Source of the DNA: Palsa-883 sp963826975
GTDB lineage: Bacteria > Pseudomonadota > Alphaproteobacteria > Acetobacterales > Acetobacteraceae
Reading direction: 5' to 3'
DNA length: 64,000 nucleotides
NCBI GenBank assembly: GCA_963826975.1
Contig: CAWGZJ010000007.1
Location: forward strand, 1 to 64,000
Shown here: positions 53,407 through 62,188 of the stretch, piece by piece
Position numbering within the stretch: the stretch's first letter is position 1
Layout of the letters: each line of letters opens with the position of its first letter
Translations under genes and position numbers: made by a program
The notes under the pieces: model-generated
Seen by the model: the letters and a program-made list of their open reading frames with translations, nothing else
Told to the model about the DNA's origin: nothing
Database searches by the model: none

Positions 53407-54343
53407 CATACTGTCCCCTGGCGCGCCGTCCCCTGGCAGGCCGTCCTCCGGCGCGGTGTCTTCCATGGTGTCCGCTGCCGAGGCGATACTCTCCGTCTCC
53501 GACGCGCCGCCCGCCGACGCACCAAGCGACAGCCTGCGGCTCCGGCTGGAGGGGTTCGAAGGACCGCTCGATCTGCTGCTGGACCTGGCGCGGACGCAAA
53601 AAGTCGATCTGGCAAAGATCTCCATCCTGGCGCTGGTCGAGCAGTACCTGGCGGTGATCGAGGGCGCGCGGCGAATCCGCCTGGAGCTGGCGGCCGACTG
53701 GCTGGTGATGGCGGCCTGGCTGGCGTGGCTGAAGTCGAAGCTGCTGCTGCCGGCCGGAGCCGAGGCCGAGGAAGCCGAGACGGCGGCCGACGTCCTGGCC
53801 GCCAGGCTGCGAGACCTGCAGGCGATGCGCGCTGCCGGCGTCTGGCTGGCCGGGCGGCCCCGCCTCGGCGTCGACGTGTTCGCCCGTGGCGCGCCGGAGG
53901 ACCATACCGCGATCGACCGCTCGCGGCTGCTGCTGGATCTGACCTCACTGGTGCGGGCCTATGTGCTGGTGGCGCGGCGCGCGGCCGGGATGAAGCGGGT
54001 CTATCGGCCTCGGCCGGTCAGCCTGTGGAGCGTGCAGGATGCGCTGGGCCGGTTGGCACGGCTGTTGGGCTCGGTGCCGGACTGGACCAGCCTGGATCAG
54101 TTCCTGCCGGAGGGGCTGGGCGATCCGCTGCAGCGGCGCGCGGCGCTGGCCAGCACGCTGATGGCCGGGCTGGAGATGGCGCGCGGCGGAACACTGCGGC
54201 TGCGCCAGGAAGCGGCGTTCGGGCCGATCCTGCTGCGCCGGTCGGAGGCTGACACGGAGGACGAGGCTGACACGGAGGACGGGGCGGGCATGGCGGATGC
54301 GGCCGGCGTGGCGGAAACGGCCGCCGTGGAGGATGGCGCATGA
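53390..54343 (+). CDS. scpA: Segregation and condensation protein ScpA
   Basis: About 317 residues (starts at 53390 or 53465). A kleisin that bridges SMC heads. N-terminal LRLRLEGFEGPLDLLLDLAR and VDLAKISILALVEQYL are the family hallmark; a C-terminal winged helix contains TLMAGLEMARGGTLRLRQE. The C-terminal acidic repeat (EADTEDEADTEDG) and the N-terminal Pro/Ser tandem repeats (LSPGAPSPGRPSSG) are low-complexity. Its stop overlaps the scpB ATG (ATGA). Confidence 0.92.
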   Translation: MPQRSDILSPGAPSPGRPSSGAVSSMVSAAEAILSVSDAPPADAPSDSLRLRLEGFEGPLDLLLDLARTQKVDLAKISILALVEQYLAVIEGARRIRLELAADWLVMAAWLAWLKSKLLLPAGAEAEEAETAADVLAARLRDLQAMRAAGVWLAGRPRLGVDVFARGAPEDHTAIDRSRLLLDLTSLVRAYVLVARRAAGMKRVYRPRPVSLWSVQDALGRLARLLGSVPDWTSLDQFLPEGLGDPLQRRAALASTLMAGLEMARGGTLRLRQEAAFGPILLRRSEADTEDEADTEDGAGMADAAGVAETAAVEDGA

Positions 54344-55214
54344 GCGACGAACTGACCCCGCCCACGGATTCCGGACATGTCGCCGACCCGGATGCGCCAA
54401 ACCCGGATTTGCCAGAGCCATCCGTGCCAGGGTCATCCGTACCAGAGTCTTCGTACCAGAGTCAGCCGTGCCAGAGTCATCCGTGCCAGACGCTGAGATG
54501 CCAGACGCTGAGATGCCGGAGCCCTCCACGCCGGAGGCTTATGTACCGGATGAGGACGCGCTGCGGCTGGCCGAGGCGCTGGTGTTCGCCTCCGCCGCCC
54601 CGGTCACCGCGCGCGCATTGTCACAGCTCCTGCCGGAGAGCGCCGACGCCGACGCGGTGATCGCGGCGCTGCGTGCGCGTTATGCCGGGCGCGGGGTGGA
54701 ATTGGCCGAAGCCGGCGGCGGGGTGATGTTCCGCACCGCCGAGGACCTGGCGCCGCGGCTGCGCAAGGTGGTGCAGATTCCGCGGCGGCTGCCTCGGGTG
54801 GCGATGGAGACGCTGGCGATCATTGCATATCACCAGCCGGTGACCCGGGCCGAGATCGAGGAGATCCGCGGCACCTCGCTGGCGCAGCAGACGCTGGAGG
54901 CGCTGATGGAGGCCGGGCTGATCATGCTGAAGGGCCGACGCGAGACGCCTGGGCGGCCGGCGATCTGGGGCACCACGCCGCAATTCCTGGCGCAGTTCGG
55001 GCTGAAGGAGCTGCGCGATCTGCCACGGCGCGAGGACCTGCTGCTGGAGCTGCCGATCCCGAGTGCCGCAATGGCTTCCCCTGACGCCGCCGAGGCGGCG
55101 GAAACCGAGGCACCAGCGGAGAGCCAGGAGGAACCGCCGGGGGAGGACGCGACGGACGCGCCTGAGGATGCGGCGAGCAACCCGGACCGGCCACTGATCA
55201 CTGATCACTGCTAG
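54340..55214 (+). CDS. scpB: Segregation and condensation protein ScpB, frameshift in N-terminal repeat
   Basis: The natural ATG at 54340 (overlapping scpA stop) reads MSDELTPPTDSGHVAD ... PGSSVPESS, then shifts at about 54450. One C appears missing from TCTTC(C)GTACC inside a repeated VPESS/VPESA tract. The main frame continues VPDAEMPDAEMPEPSTP and the conserved ScpB double winged helix: LRLAEALVFASAAPV ... RRLPRVAMETLAIIAYHQPVT ... IRGTSLAQQTLEALMEAGLI. An in-frame ATG at 54498 would give a 238-residue protein with the whole conserved domain, so function may survive. Confidence 0.88.
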
Positions 55215-55254
55215 CTAGCGGCCACCAGCAGCAGTTTCTTATTGGTTATTCAAT

Positions 55255-55917
55255 TCATTCTCCGTCGGCCGTCGGTTGCGAGCGGCGCCGCGTGCGCAGG
55301 GTCGATGCCAATGCGACGAGGCCGGTGCCAAAAAAGGCGAGCGACCCAGGTTCCGGTACGGCCGGCGCTGTCACCGGGGTCGCCACGCCGCCGGTCAGCT
55401 CGAAGCCGGCAGTGCTTCCGTCGCACGCGGGGACAAATAAATCGCTTTCCAACCCGGACGGATTGCTCAACTGCGGCGGCAAACCCGGCTGTAAGAAGTC
55501 GGCCTGGGTGAGCAGGCTCCCGCCCGTGAAACCATCCACCGTTCCCGCGAAGCCAAGGCTCAACCCGACAATACCTCCGTCACCCTCATAAATGAGTTGG
55601 AATGCCGTCCCGCCGGAAACCGTCTGCCACAAAGACAAATCGATGCCATCGAATGTGGAGCCCGTGAACGCGCCGATGGGCGTGTTCAGATCAACTCCGG
55701 CCAGTGTTCCGGTGGTCTGATCGAGGGCGAAGGTGCCGGTAACCGTGGGCGGATTGGCGTTCGGCGAGCCAGACAGCGTGCCCGAGAAATCGAACGTCGT
55801 CAGTATGTCCGCCCTTGCCGTCGTGCTTATGGCCACCAGGCCGAGCAAGGCGACGGTTGCGACCACGGTCAGGCGCCGGTGCTCGGCACTGGTCGACCGT
55901 TGCCGTAAAGCGTTCAT
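55255..55917 (-). CDS. PEP-CTERM sorting-domain protein
   Basis: A 220-residue secreted protein. Signal peptide (LTVVATVALLGLVAISTTARA), a beta-rich low-complexity body (TFDFSGTLSGSPNANPPTVTG ... FEGxx) with Gly/Thr-rich repeats, and a C-terminal VPEPGSLAFFGTGLVALAST followed by RTRRR. This is the PEP-CTERM signal cleaved by exosortase. No exosortase gene lies in the window. ATG at 55917; the long upstream extension is not protein-like. Inserted between scpB and tatB. Confidence 0.85.
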   Translation of the reverse strand: MNALRQRSTSAEHRRLTVVATVALLGLVAISTTARADILTTFDFSGTLSGSPNANPPTVTGTFALDQTTGTLAGVDLNTPIGAFTGSTFDGIDLSLWQTVSGGTAFQLIYEGDGGIVGLSLGFAGTVDGFTGGSLLTQADFLQPGLPPQLSNPSGLESDLFVPACDGSTAGFELTGGVATPVTAPAVPEPGSLAFFGTGLVALASTLRTRRRSQPTADGE

Positions 55918-56062
55918 GGTTGCAGTCTCTCGGTTAAGGGCCCTTTTGTGTGGCAATTCACGTGCCAAGAGAAGAAAGCCCCAATTTTCGCCAGTCTGTT
56001 CAGTACTAATTTGAAACAATATAAAGAATCCCGACGCGCGCTGCGTAACTACGGCGCCAGGC

Positions 56063-56104
56063 AAAAACTCATGCCAACGGTCATTCTTTATGCCGGTTGG
56101 CATG
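56063..56104 (-). terminator. Hairpin with T-run, likely terminator of the SBP_bac_5 gene
   Basis: On the minus strand CATGCCAACCGG ... CCGTTGGCATG (10-bp stem) is followed by AGTTTTTG. It lies ~160 bp beyond the stop of the minus-strand binding-protein gene and is closely related to 6986-7028. Apart from this, 55918-56262 shows AT-rich sequence near 56000-56035 that could be the promoter of the PEP-CTERM gene. Confidence 0.5.
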
Positions 56105-56262
56105 ACACGGCCGATGATGCAGGTGACGCAGGTCAGGCCGAGGAAGCTCAGCGCCACGGAAAACCGCAGGCTGGCAACGCGGCGGATGGGCCCGGCAATG
56201 CGCCGGACCCATCCGACAGGCACGATGCCGCCGCAGCGGTGGCCGACGTCAGGCCCGCGTCC

Positions 56263-57852
56263 CTACGTCTTGCTGGCTGTGCGGTAGTTGTCGTAGTCGA
56301 CCGACGCGTAATAGCCCTTCACATTGGTCCGGAACGCCTCCTGGAAGGTGTTCTGAAACATGATGACGAACGGGCCCTCGTCGGTCACCTTCTTCAGCAA
56401 CGCCGCATAGTCGGCCTTGCGCTTCTCGGCGTTCAGTTCCTGGGCAGCGGCAGCCATCATCTTGTTGACCTCGGGATCGTACCATTCGTTGCGCCACGCC
56501 AGCGGATGAGTCTTGGCGTTGTCGGCGTTGTCGTCGTTGTGCGCGAAGCTGTCGGCGTTGGAGTGCGGGTCGAAATAATCCGGCGACCAGTTGATGATCA
56601 CCATCTGGTGCTTGCGTGCGCGATAGCTGGTCAGGACCTGTTTCAGGTCGGAGGTCACGAGGTTCAGCTTGACGCCGCCCTGGGCCATGGTCTGCTGCAC
56701 GGCCTGGGCGATATCGGGCATCGGCGGCTGCGTCGGCACGTTCAGGTTGATTTCGAAGCCGTTGGGGTAGCCGGCCTCGGCCAGCAGCGCCTTGGCCTTG
56801 GCGACGTCGAGCTTCCATGGGTTGTATGTGATGGCAGCGAACAGGCCGAGCGGCCAGAAGGTCTGCTGCACGGTGCAGCGGCCCTTGAGGAACGTGTTCA
56901 CGATGCCGTCGTAGTCCACCAGCATCTTCATCGCCTGGCGAACCTTCGGGTTCTTGAAGTGCTCCTCGGACAGGTTCATGGCCATGTACCAGGTTTCGGC
57001 ACCGGGGAACAACTCGACCTTGATCGCCTTGTCGGGCAGCAGTGGCTTGATCTGGTCGACCGTCAGATTGATGGCGAGATCGGCGTCGCCTTTCTCCAGC
57101 AGCAGGCGCTGCGAGGACGGCTCCGGCACGTGGCGCAGCACCACCCGCTTGATCAGCGGTGCGCCGAGGTGGAAGTGCGGATTGGCCTCGATGGTCACGA
57201 ACTCGTTGGCTTTCCACGAAACCAGGCGGAACGCACCCGAACCCGCGGAATTCGTCTTCAGCCAGGCGTTACCCATGTCGCCGTTCGTTTCGTGCGCCAT
57301 GGCCACCTTCTTCTCGACGGCCGAGGTGATGCCCGTGGTCATCACGTTATAAACCAGCGACGGCGCGAAACCGGTGAGGATCTTGAAGTGCAGCGTGCCC
57401 GGGTCGGGCGCGGTGATCAGATCCTTGACGTTGTCCTTGGTCCAGCCGAGCTGATCGAGCAGGAAGGCCGGCGTCTTGTCCAGGATCACGCCGCGCTGCA
57501 GCGACCAGGCGATATCGTCGGCGGTCACCGGCGCGCCGCTCTCGAATTTCATCCCCTGCCGGATCTTGAATGTATACTCCTTGCCGTCCTCGGTGGCGCT
57601 CCATGTCTGCGCAGTGCCGCCGATGATCTTGGTGACGTCCTTGGGCTCGTAGCGCAGGATCGAGTCATAGATGGCGATGACGACCTCGCTGCCGGTAATC
57701 TCGTAGCACTCCTGGGGGTCCATCGTGAGGATGTCGGAGATATCCTTGGCGACGACCAAGGTGTCCTTCGGGGTCGCGGCGTAAGCGGCGCGGCCCGCGA
57801 ACGCCAGCGGCGAGGCCGCCGCCAAGAGGGCAAAGTCTCTACGTTTCAGCAT
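56263..57852 (-). CDS. Family 5 extracellular solute-binding protein (peptide/opine type)
   Basis: A 529-residue periplasmic binding protein of the DppA/OppA class. Signal peptide (RRDFALLAAASPLAFAGRAAYA, possibly Tat). SBP_bac_5 landmarks are YTFKIRQGMKFESGAPVTADDIAWSLQR, MAMNLSEEHFKNPKVRQAMKMLVD and a C-terminal NTFQEAFRTNVKGYYA. Permease and ATPase genes are absent, so it is an orphan receptor here. It lies on the opposite strand to its housekeeping neighbours within the scpB-tatB insertion. Confidence 0.88.
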   Translation of the reverse strand: MLKRRDFALLAAASPLAFAGRAAYAATPKDTLVVAKDISDILTMDPQECYEITGSEVVIAIYDSILRYEPKDVTKIIGGTAQTWSATEDGKEYTFKIRQGMKFESGAPVTADDIAWSLQRGVILDKTPAFLLDQLGWTKDNVKDLITAPDPGTLHFKILTGFAPSLVYNVMTTGITSAVEKKVAMAHETNGDMGNAWLKTNSAGSGAFRLVSWKANEFVTIEANPHFHLGAPLIKRVVLRHVPEPSSQRLLLEKGDADLAINLTVDQIKPLLPDKAIKVELFPGAETWYMAMNLSEEHFKNPKVRQAMKMLVDYDGIVNTFLKGRCTVQQTFWPLGLFAAITYNPWKLDVAKAKALLAEAGYPNGFEINLNVPTQPPMPDIAQAVQQTMAQGGVKLNLVTSDLKQVLTSYRARKHQMVIINWSPDYFDPHSNADSFAHNDDNADNAKTHPLAWRNEWYDPEVNKMMAAAAQELNAEKRKADYAALLKKVTDEGPFVIMFQNTFQEAFRTNVKGYYASVDYDNYRTASKT

Positions 57853-57965
57853 TGTCCTGTTCTCCCTGTCCCAGTCTGCGTACCAGGTGTCTGCGTACTA
57901 GGCGCTAACCGGAGCGCTGATGACAAGGTACTATCGTTGGGGCCGTGCGCGGCCGGTCCGCAGCG

Positions 57966-58190
57966 TCAATGTGCCGCCATCGCCCGCTCGCGCTCGCGTC
58001 CGAACCCCACCAGCGCTTCGATTGCCAGCGAGGTTTCCAGGACGGCACGCTCAGCGAATTTCGGGCCGACCACCTGCAAACCCACCGGCGGCCCCTCCGC
58101 GGTCAGGCCGCACGCAGCGACGCCGCCGGCGGGCCAATGCGGTTGAATGGCAGCGTCCCACAAGCTGTCTTGCCCGCTGTCTTGCCGTCG
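57966..58190 (-). pseudogene. 3' remnant of an amidase-signature gene
   Basis: The minus strand encodes QPHWPAGGVAACGLTAEGPP VGLQVVGPKFAERAVLETSL and on to AMAAH. This is the C-terminal end of amidase-signature enzymes (consensus 'P.GLQ.VGP.F.D..vL..A...E'). The catalytic two-thirds is missing and the upstream sequence is unrelated. It is a relic of an amidase gene, perhaps once linked to the adjacent binding-protein gene. Confidence 0.65.
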
Positions 58191-58252
58191 CGGTGCAGGC
58201 GCGTATGGTCTTACCCGGGGAATAAGCGTCGGAACGGTCAAGGAGTGGTCCA

Positions 58253-59053
58253 ATGCGAAAGAACCGTCTTCGCGAACTCATCGCCGCGGGCCAACCGTCA
58301 CTTGGAACGCATCTGCTCTCAACCTGGCCGACCCTCGTTGAACTCGTCGGCCACACCGGCCTCTACGACTACATCGAGTTCAGCGCGGAATACGCCCCGT
58401 TCAACCTGCACGACCTCGACAACCTTGGCCGCGCGCTGGAACTCGCGAACCTCACCGGCATGATCAAGATCGAGCAGACCCAGTACACCCACCAGGCGAT
58501 GCGGGCGATCGGCTCCGGCTTTCAAAGCGTGCTGTTCGCCGACGTTCGCACGGTCGCCGATGCGGTATCCTGCGTCCGCGCGGTGCGCGCCGAATCCCCC
58601 ACCACGGGCGGCCTGCTCGGCGTCGGCATGCGCCGCGACGTCGGCGGCGTCGGCGAGGTCGGCACCCCGGCCTACGTCCAGGCACTCGAAGACGTGGTTG
58701 TCACGATCATGGTCGAGAAGCGCGAATGCGTGGACGATCTCGACGCGATCCTCTCAACCAAGGGCATCGACATGGTGCAGTTCGGTCCGGCGGACTACTC
58801 CATGAGCATCGGCCTCGCCGGCCAGTGGTCGCACCCCGACGTGCGGAAAGCCGAACGCCTCACCATTGAGACGGCGTTGAGGAAGGGCATCCATCCGCGC
58901 GTGGAGATCGAGCACCCCGCGCAGGCCGCACCCTATCTCGAAATGGGTGTGAAGCACTTCTGCATGGGCTGGGACGTTGGCATTCTGCACGGCTGGTGGC
59001 GCGCGAACGGCGAGCAGATGCGCCAGGGCCTTGCAGGCACCGTCCCTCGATAG
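58253..59053 (+). CDS. HpcH/HpaI-family aldolase
   Basis: A 266-residue class II pyruvate-type aldolase fold. It contains LGTHLLSTWPTLVELVGHTGLYDYIEFSAEYAP (strand 1-2), VMIKIEQ-like MIKIEQTQYTH, IMVEKRECVDDLDAIL (metal-site Glu) and MVQFGPADYSMSIGL (metal-site Asp). Members cleave 2-keto-3-deoxy sugar acids or related substrates. The protein is close to normal length (~260). Substrate unclear; no matching dehydratase adjoins it. Confidence 0.83.
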   Translation: MRKNRLRELIAAGQPSLGTHLLSTWPTLVELVGHTGLYDYIEFSAEYAPFNLHDLDNLGRALELANLTGMIKIEQTQYTHQAMRAIGSGFQSVLFADVRTVADAVSCVRAVRAESPTTGGLLGVGMRRDVGGVGEVGTPAYVQALEDVVVTIMVEKRECVDDLDAILSTKGIDMVQFGPADYSMSIGLAGQWSHPDVRKAERLTIETALRKGIHPRVEIEHPAQAAPYLEMGVKHFCMGWDVGILHGWWRANGEQMRQGLAGTVPR

Positions 59054-59187
59054 GCACGTCGCCTCGCATCAGGCCGTCTGGTTTATCGCCTGGGGGTAGG
59101 CACCCTGCTATCCTAGGGCGGCTCCTTGGGCCGGCCTGGGGGGCGGCCCCCATAGGCACAGGACAAGCGCGGACTCAGGCCAAACAT

Positions 59188-59275
59188 TCTCCCCCTCCCC
59201 TTGAGGGAGGGGGTTGGGGGGAGGGGTCGGAACCCCCGGCTGTGCGTGCTCGACCCCTCCCCTCAAGGGCAGAAG
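59188..59275. repeat. Intergenic palindrome, family-B variant
   Basis: CCCCCTCCCCTTGAGGGAGGGGGTTGGGG ... CCCCTCCCCTCAAGGGCAGAAGG: same layout as family B with different arm sequence. The rest of 59054-59492 has no gene that I can support. Confidence 0.7.
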
Positions 59276-59492
59276 GAGAGCCTCTCTCGCCACGGCTTAT
59301 CCGGATACCTATGGGCGGTGTCGGCCATGACGGCGGAACGGCCGCAAGCGGCGGTAAGTCGAACCTCCCGGCCTTTGGCATGATCGGACACCAGCCGGGC
59401 GGCTAGCCCCTTGCGTGAACCAACCCGGACGCCCCGGCTGGCGCCGCGCCCGGCCACTAGCCACCTATCCCCGATGCCTGCTAGCTGGCGCC

Positions 59493-60083
59493 ATGTTTGA
59501 TTTCGCCTGGTCGGAGATGGCCGTCATTGCCGCGGTGGCCCTGGTGCTGATTGGCCCCAAGGACCTGCCGGTGGCCATCCGCAGCATCACCGGCATGATC
59601 AAGAAGGCCCGTCGCATGGCGGGCGAGTTCCAGACCCATGTCGATGAGATGCTGCGCGAGGCGAACCTCGATGAGGTCAAAAGCACCTTCAACGAGATCC
59701 GCAATTTCGACCTGAAGACCGAGATGGAACGCCACGTCGATCCGGACGGCTCGCTACGCAGCACCTTCGCGGACAACCCGCTGGATCCAACGGCGTCGCC
59801 CACGCCACCGCCCGCGCCATCAGAGGCGGCGGGTGATGCCGCGCCAGGTGCCGAGGCGCTGGCGCTGGAGACGATGTCGGGCGACGCGGCGTCCGTCACC
59901 GCTCCGCCCGCGTCCGCCTGCACGCGCCCCGCCTTCATGCCCCCAGGCGCCGCGCCGCCCGCAATGCCAGCGCCGGCGCCGGACGACGCGGCGGAGCCGC
60001 CTGCCTTCATCCCGCCCGAGGTAGTCAGCGCCACCCGCGCCAGACATGCCAGTCTCGGCAATGCCCACCTGGGGAGCCGCTAG
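59493..60083 (+). CDS. tatB: Sec-independent translocase protein TatB
   Basis: A 196-residue protein. N-terminal transmembrane helix with the TatB signature (FDFAWSEMAVIAAVALVLIG, then GPKDLP), an amphipathic helix (SITGMIKKARRMAGEFQTHVDEML) and a long Pro/Ala-rich C-terminal tail. The GPKDLP and long tail distinguish TatB from TatA (FGPKKLPE, short). It forms the receptor complex with TatC for twin-arginine substrates. tatC starts six bases after. No tatA gene is adjacent. Confidence 0.92.
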   Translation: MFDFAWSEMAVIAAVALVLIGPKDLPVAIRSITGMIKKARRMAGEFQTHVDEMLREANLDEVKSTFNEIRNFDLKTEMERHVDPDGSLRSTFADNPLDPTASPTPPPAPSEAAGDAAPGAEALALETMSGDAASVTAPPASACTRPAFMPPGAAPPAMPAPAPDDAAEPPAFIPPEVVSATRARHASLGNAHLGSR

Positions 60084-60089
60084 GTCACG

Positions 60090-60881
60090 ATGAGCGAAAC
60101 CAAGACCGAGGACCCGATCGACGACAAGCCGATGCCGTTGCTCGACCACCTGCTGGAACTGCGGCGCCGGCTGATGTGGTCGATCGTGGCGTTCTTCGTC
60201 GCCTTCGCGGTGTGCTACTACTTCTCCTCGCACATCTATTCGTTCCTGGCGCGTCCGCTGGCCGATGTGTTGCGTGCCCAGTCGGGCGGGCAGGACGCGC
60301 CACACCTGATCTACACGCAGCTTTACGAAGCGTTCTTCACCCAGATCAAGCTGGCGATGTTCGGCGGGCTGTTCGTTGCCTTCCCGGTGATCGCCGGGCA
60401 GCTCTGGCTGTTCGTTGCACCTGGGCTGTACCGCAGCGAGAAGCACGCCCTGCTGCCGTTCCTGGCGGCCACGCCGATACTGTTCCTGATGGGCGCGGCG
60501 CTGGCCTACTACTTCGTGTTTCCATTCGCCTGGAAGTTCTTCGCCAGCTTCCAGACGCCGACCGGCGCCGGCGGCATCGGGATCGAGCTGTTGCCGCGCG
60601 TCGGCGAGTACCTCGACCTGGTGATGCGGCTGATCATCGCCTTCGGCATCACCTTCCAGTTGCCGGTGCTGCTGACGCTGCTGGCGAAGGTCGGGATCGT
60701 GACGTCCAAGGGGCTGGGGCGGTTCCGTCGCTACGCCTATGTGGGGATGTTCGTGGTCGCGGCGGTGCTGGCGCCGCCGGACGTGATCACCCAGTGCGGC
60801 CTCGCGCTGCCGCTGATCGCACTTTACGAGATCTCGATCATCGCCGCGAGAATGGTCGAGCCGAAGCCTGTTGAAGTCTGA
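60090..60881 (+). CDS. tatC: Sec-independent translocase protein TatC
   Basis: A 263-residue, six-helix membrane protein. It has MPLLDHLLELRRRLMWSIVAF (the conserved cytosolic N-terminus that binds the RR motif), a periplasmic loop with LIYTQLYEAFFTQIKLAMFGG and YFVFPFAWKFFASF before the later helices. It recognises Tat signals, for example those suggested for the binding proteins at 20350 and 56263. Co-transcribed with tatB and serS. Confidence 0.95.
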   Translation: MSETKTEDPIDDKPMPLLDHLLELRRRLMWSIVAFFVAFAVCYYFSSHIYSFLARPLADVLRAQSGGQDAPHLIYTQLYEAFFTQIKLAMFGGLFVAFPVIAGQLWLFVAPGLYRSEKHALLPFLAATPILFLMGAALAYYFVFPFAWKFFASFQTPTGAGGIGIELLPRVGEYLDLVMRLIIAFGITFQLPVLLTLLAKVGIVTSKGLGRFRRYAYVGMFVVAAVLAPPDVITQCGLALPLIALYEISIIAARMVEPKPVEV

Positions 60882-60904
60882 CAAGATGGGCAAGGTCTGA
60901 TCCG

Positions 60905-62188
60905 ATGCATGATATCCGCACCGTGCGCGCCGATCCCGCCGCCTTCGATGCCGCGATGGCGCGGCGCGGGTTGCCGGCGGTGTCCGAGCGGTTGTTGGCG
61001 TGGGACACCGAGCGGCGCGCGGTGCTGACCGCGCTGCAGGAGAAGCAGGCACGGCGCAACGTGATCGCGCGCGAGGTGGGGCAAGGCAAGCGGGCCGGCG
61101 CCGATACCTCGGCGCTGGAGAATGAGGCGACGTCGCTACGGGGTGAGATGGAAGCGACGGAGGCGCGCGCCGCGGCACTCGAGGCGCAGATCAAGGGCGA
61201 ACTTGAGACGTTGCCGAATGTGCTCGATCCCGACGTGCCGGACGGGGCGGATGAGGGGGCAAATATCGTGCTGGCGCAGCATGGCTCGCCGCGCGACCTG
61301 GGGTTCGAGCCGAAGCAGCATTTCGAGCTGGGCGAGGCGCTCGGACTAATGGATTTCGCCGCCGCATCGAAGATCGCCGGCGCGCGCTTCGTGGTGCTGC
61401 GCGGTGCGCTGGCGCGGCTGGAGCGGGCGCTGGGGCAGTTCATGCTCGACCTGCACACGCGCGAGCACGCCTATACCGAGATGGTCGTGCCCTCGCTGGT
61501 CAACGACGCGACCGCCTATGGCACCGACAAACTCCCAAAATTCGCCGACACGATGTTCCAGACCACCGACGGGCGCTGGCTGATCCCGACGGCCGAGGTG
61601 CCGCTGACGGCGATGGTGATGGGCGAGATGGTCCCCGAGGCGGCGTTGCCGATACGGCTGACCGCGCTGACCGACTGTTACCGCAGCGAGGCGGGCGCGG
61701 CCGGGCGCGACACCCGCGGAATGTTGCGCCAGCACCAGTTCCGCAAGGTCGAGATGGTTTCGATCACGCATCCGGACCACAGCGACGAGGAGCACGAGCG
61801 GATGACGCGCTGCGCGGAAGAAGTGCTGCGCCGGCTGGAAGTGCCGTTCCGGCGCGTGGTGCTGAGCAGCGGCGACACCGGGTTTGGCGCGGCGAAGACG
61901 TTCGATCTCGAGGTGTGGCTGCCGGGCCAGCAGGCGTGGCGCGAGATCAGTTCGTGCTCCAACACGCGGGCGTTCCAGGCGCGGCGGATGAACGCTCGGT
62001 TCCGGGCGGCGGACGGCAAGGGTGTCGCACATGTGCACACGCTCAACGGCTCCGGCGTCGCGGTCGGTCGGGCGCTGATCGCGGTGATGGAGAACCACCA
62101 GCAGGGCGACGGATCGATCCGCGTGCCCGAGGTGCTGTGGCCGTATATGGGCGGCAATGCCGGCGCGGTGGAGGTGATCAGCGCGTGA
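60905..62188 (+). CDS. serS: Seryl-tRNA synthetase
   Basis: A 427-residue class II synthetase. The N-terminal coiled-coil arm (residues ~30-105, rich in Ala/Glu/Arg) contacts the long variable arm of tRNA-Ser and tRNA-Sec. Motif 2 is in CYRSEAGAAGRDTRGMLRQH and motif 3 near GSGVAVGRALIAVMENHQ. SerS also charges the tRNA-Sec found at 16719, the first step of Sec synthesis. The stop overlaps the start of the next gene (GTGA). Confidence 0.95.
   Translation: MHDIRTVRADPAAFDAAMARRGLPAVSERLLAWDTERRAVLTALQEKQARRNVIAREVGQGKRAGADTSALENEATSLRGEMEATEARAAALEAQIKGELETLPNVLDPDVPDGADEGANIVLAQHGSPRDLGFEPKQHFELGEALGLMDFAAASKIAGARFVVLRGALARLERALGQFMLDLHTREHAYTEMVVPSLVNDATAYGTDKLPKFADTMFQTTDGRWLIPTAEVPLTAMVMGEMVPEAALPIRLTALTDCYRSEAGAAGRDTRGMLRQHQFRKVEMVSITHPDHSDEEHERMTRCAEEVLRRLEVPFRRVVLSSGDTGFGAAKTFDLEVWLPGQQAWREISSCSNTRAFQARRMNARFRAADGKGVAHVHTLNGSGVAVGRALIAVMENHQQGDGSIRVPEVLWPYMGGNAGAVEVISA

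Noticed and set aside
59820..61178. 452-codon minus-strand frame over tatB/tatC/serS
   Set aside because: Low-complexity Arg/Ala/Pro sequence opposite three well-identified genes.
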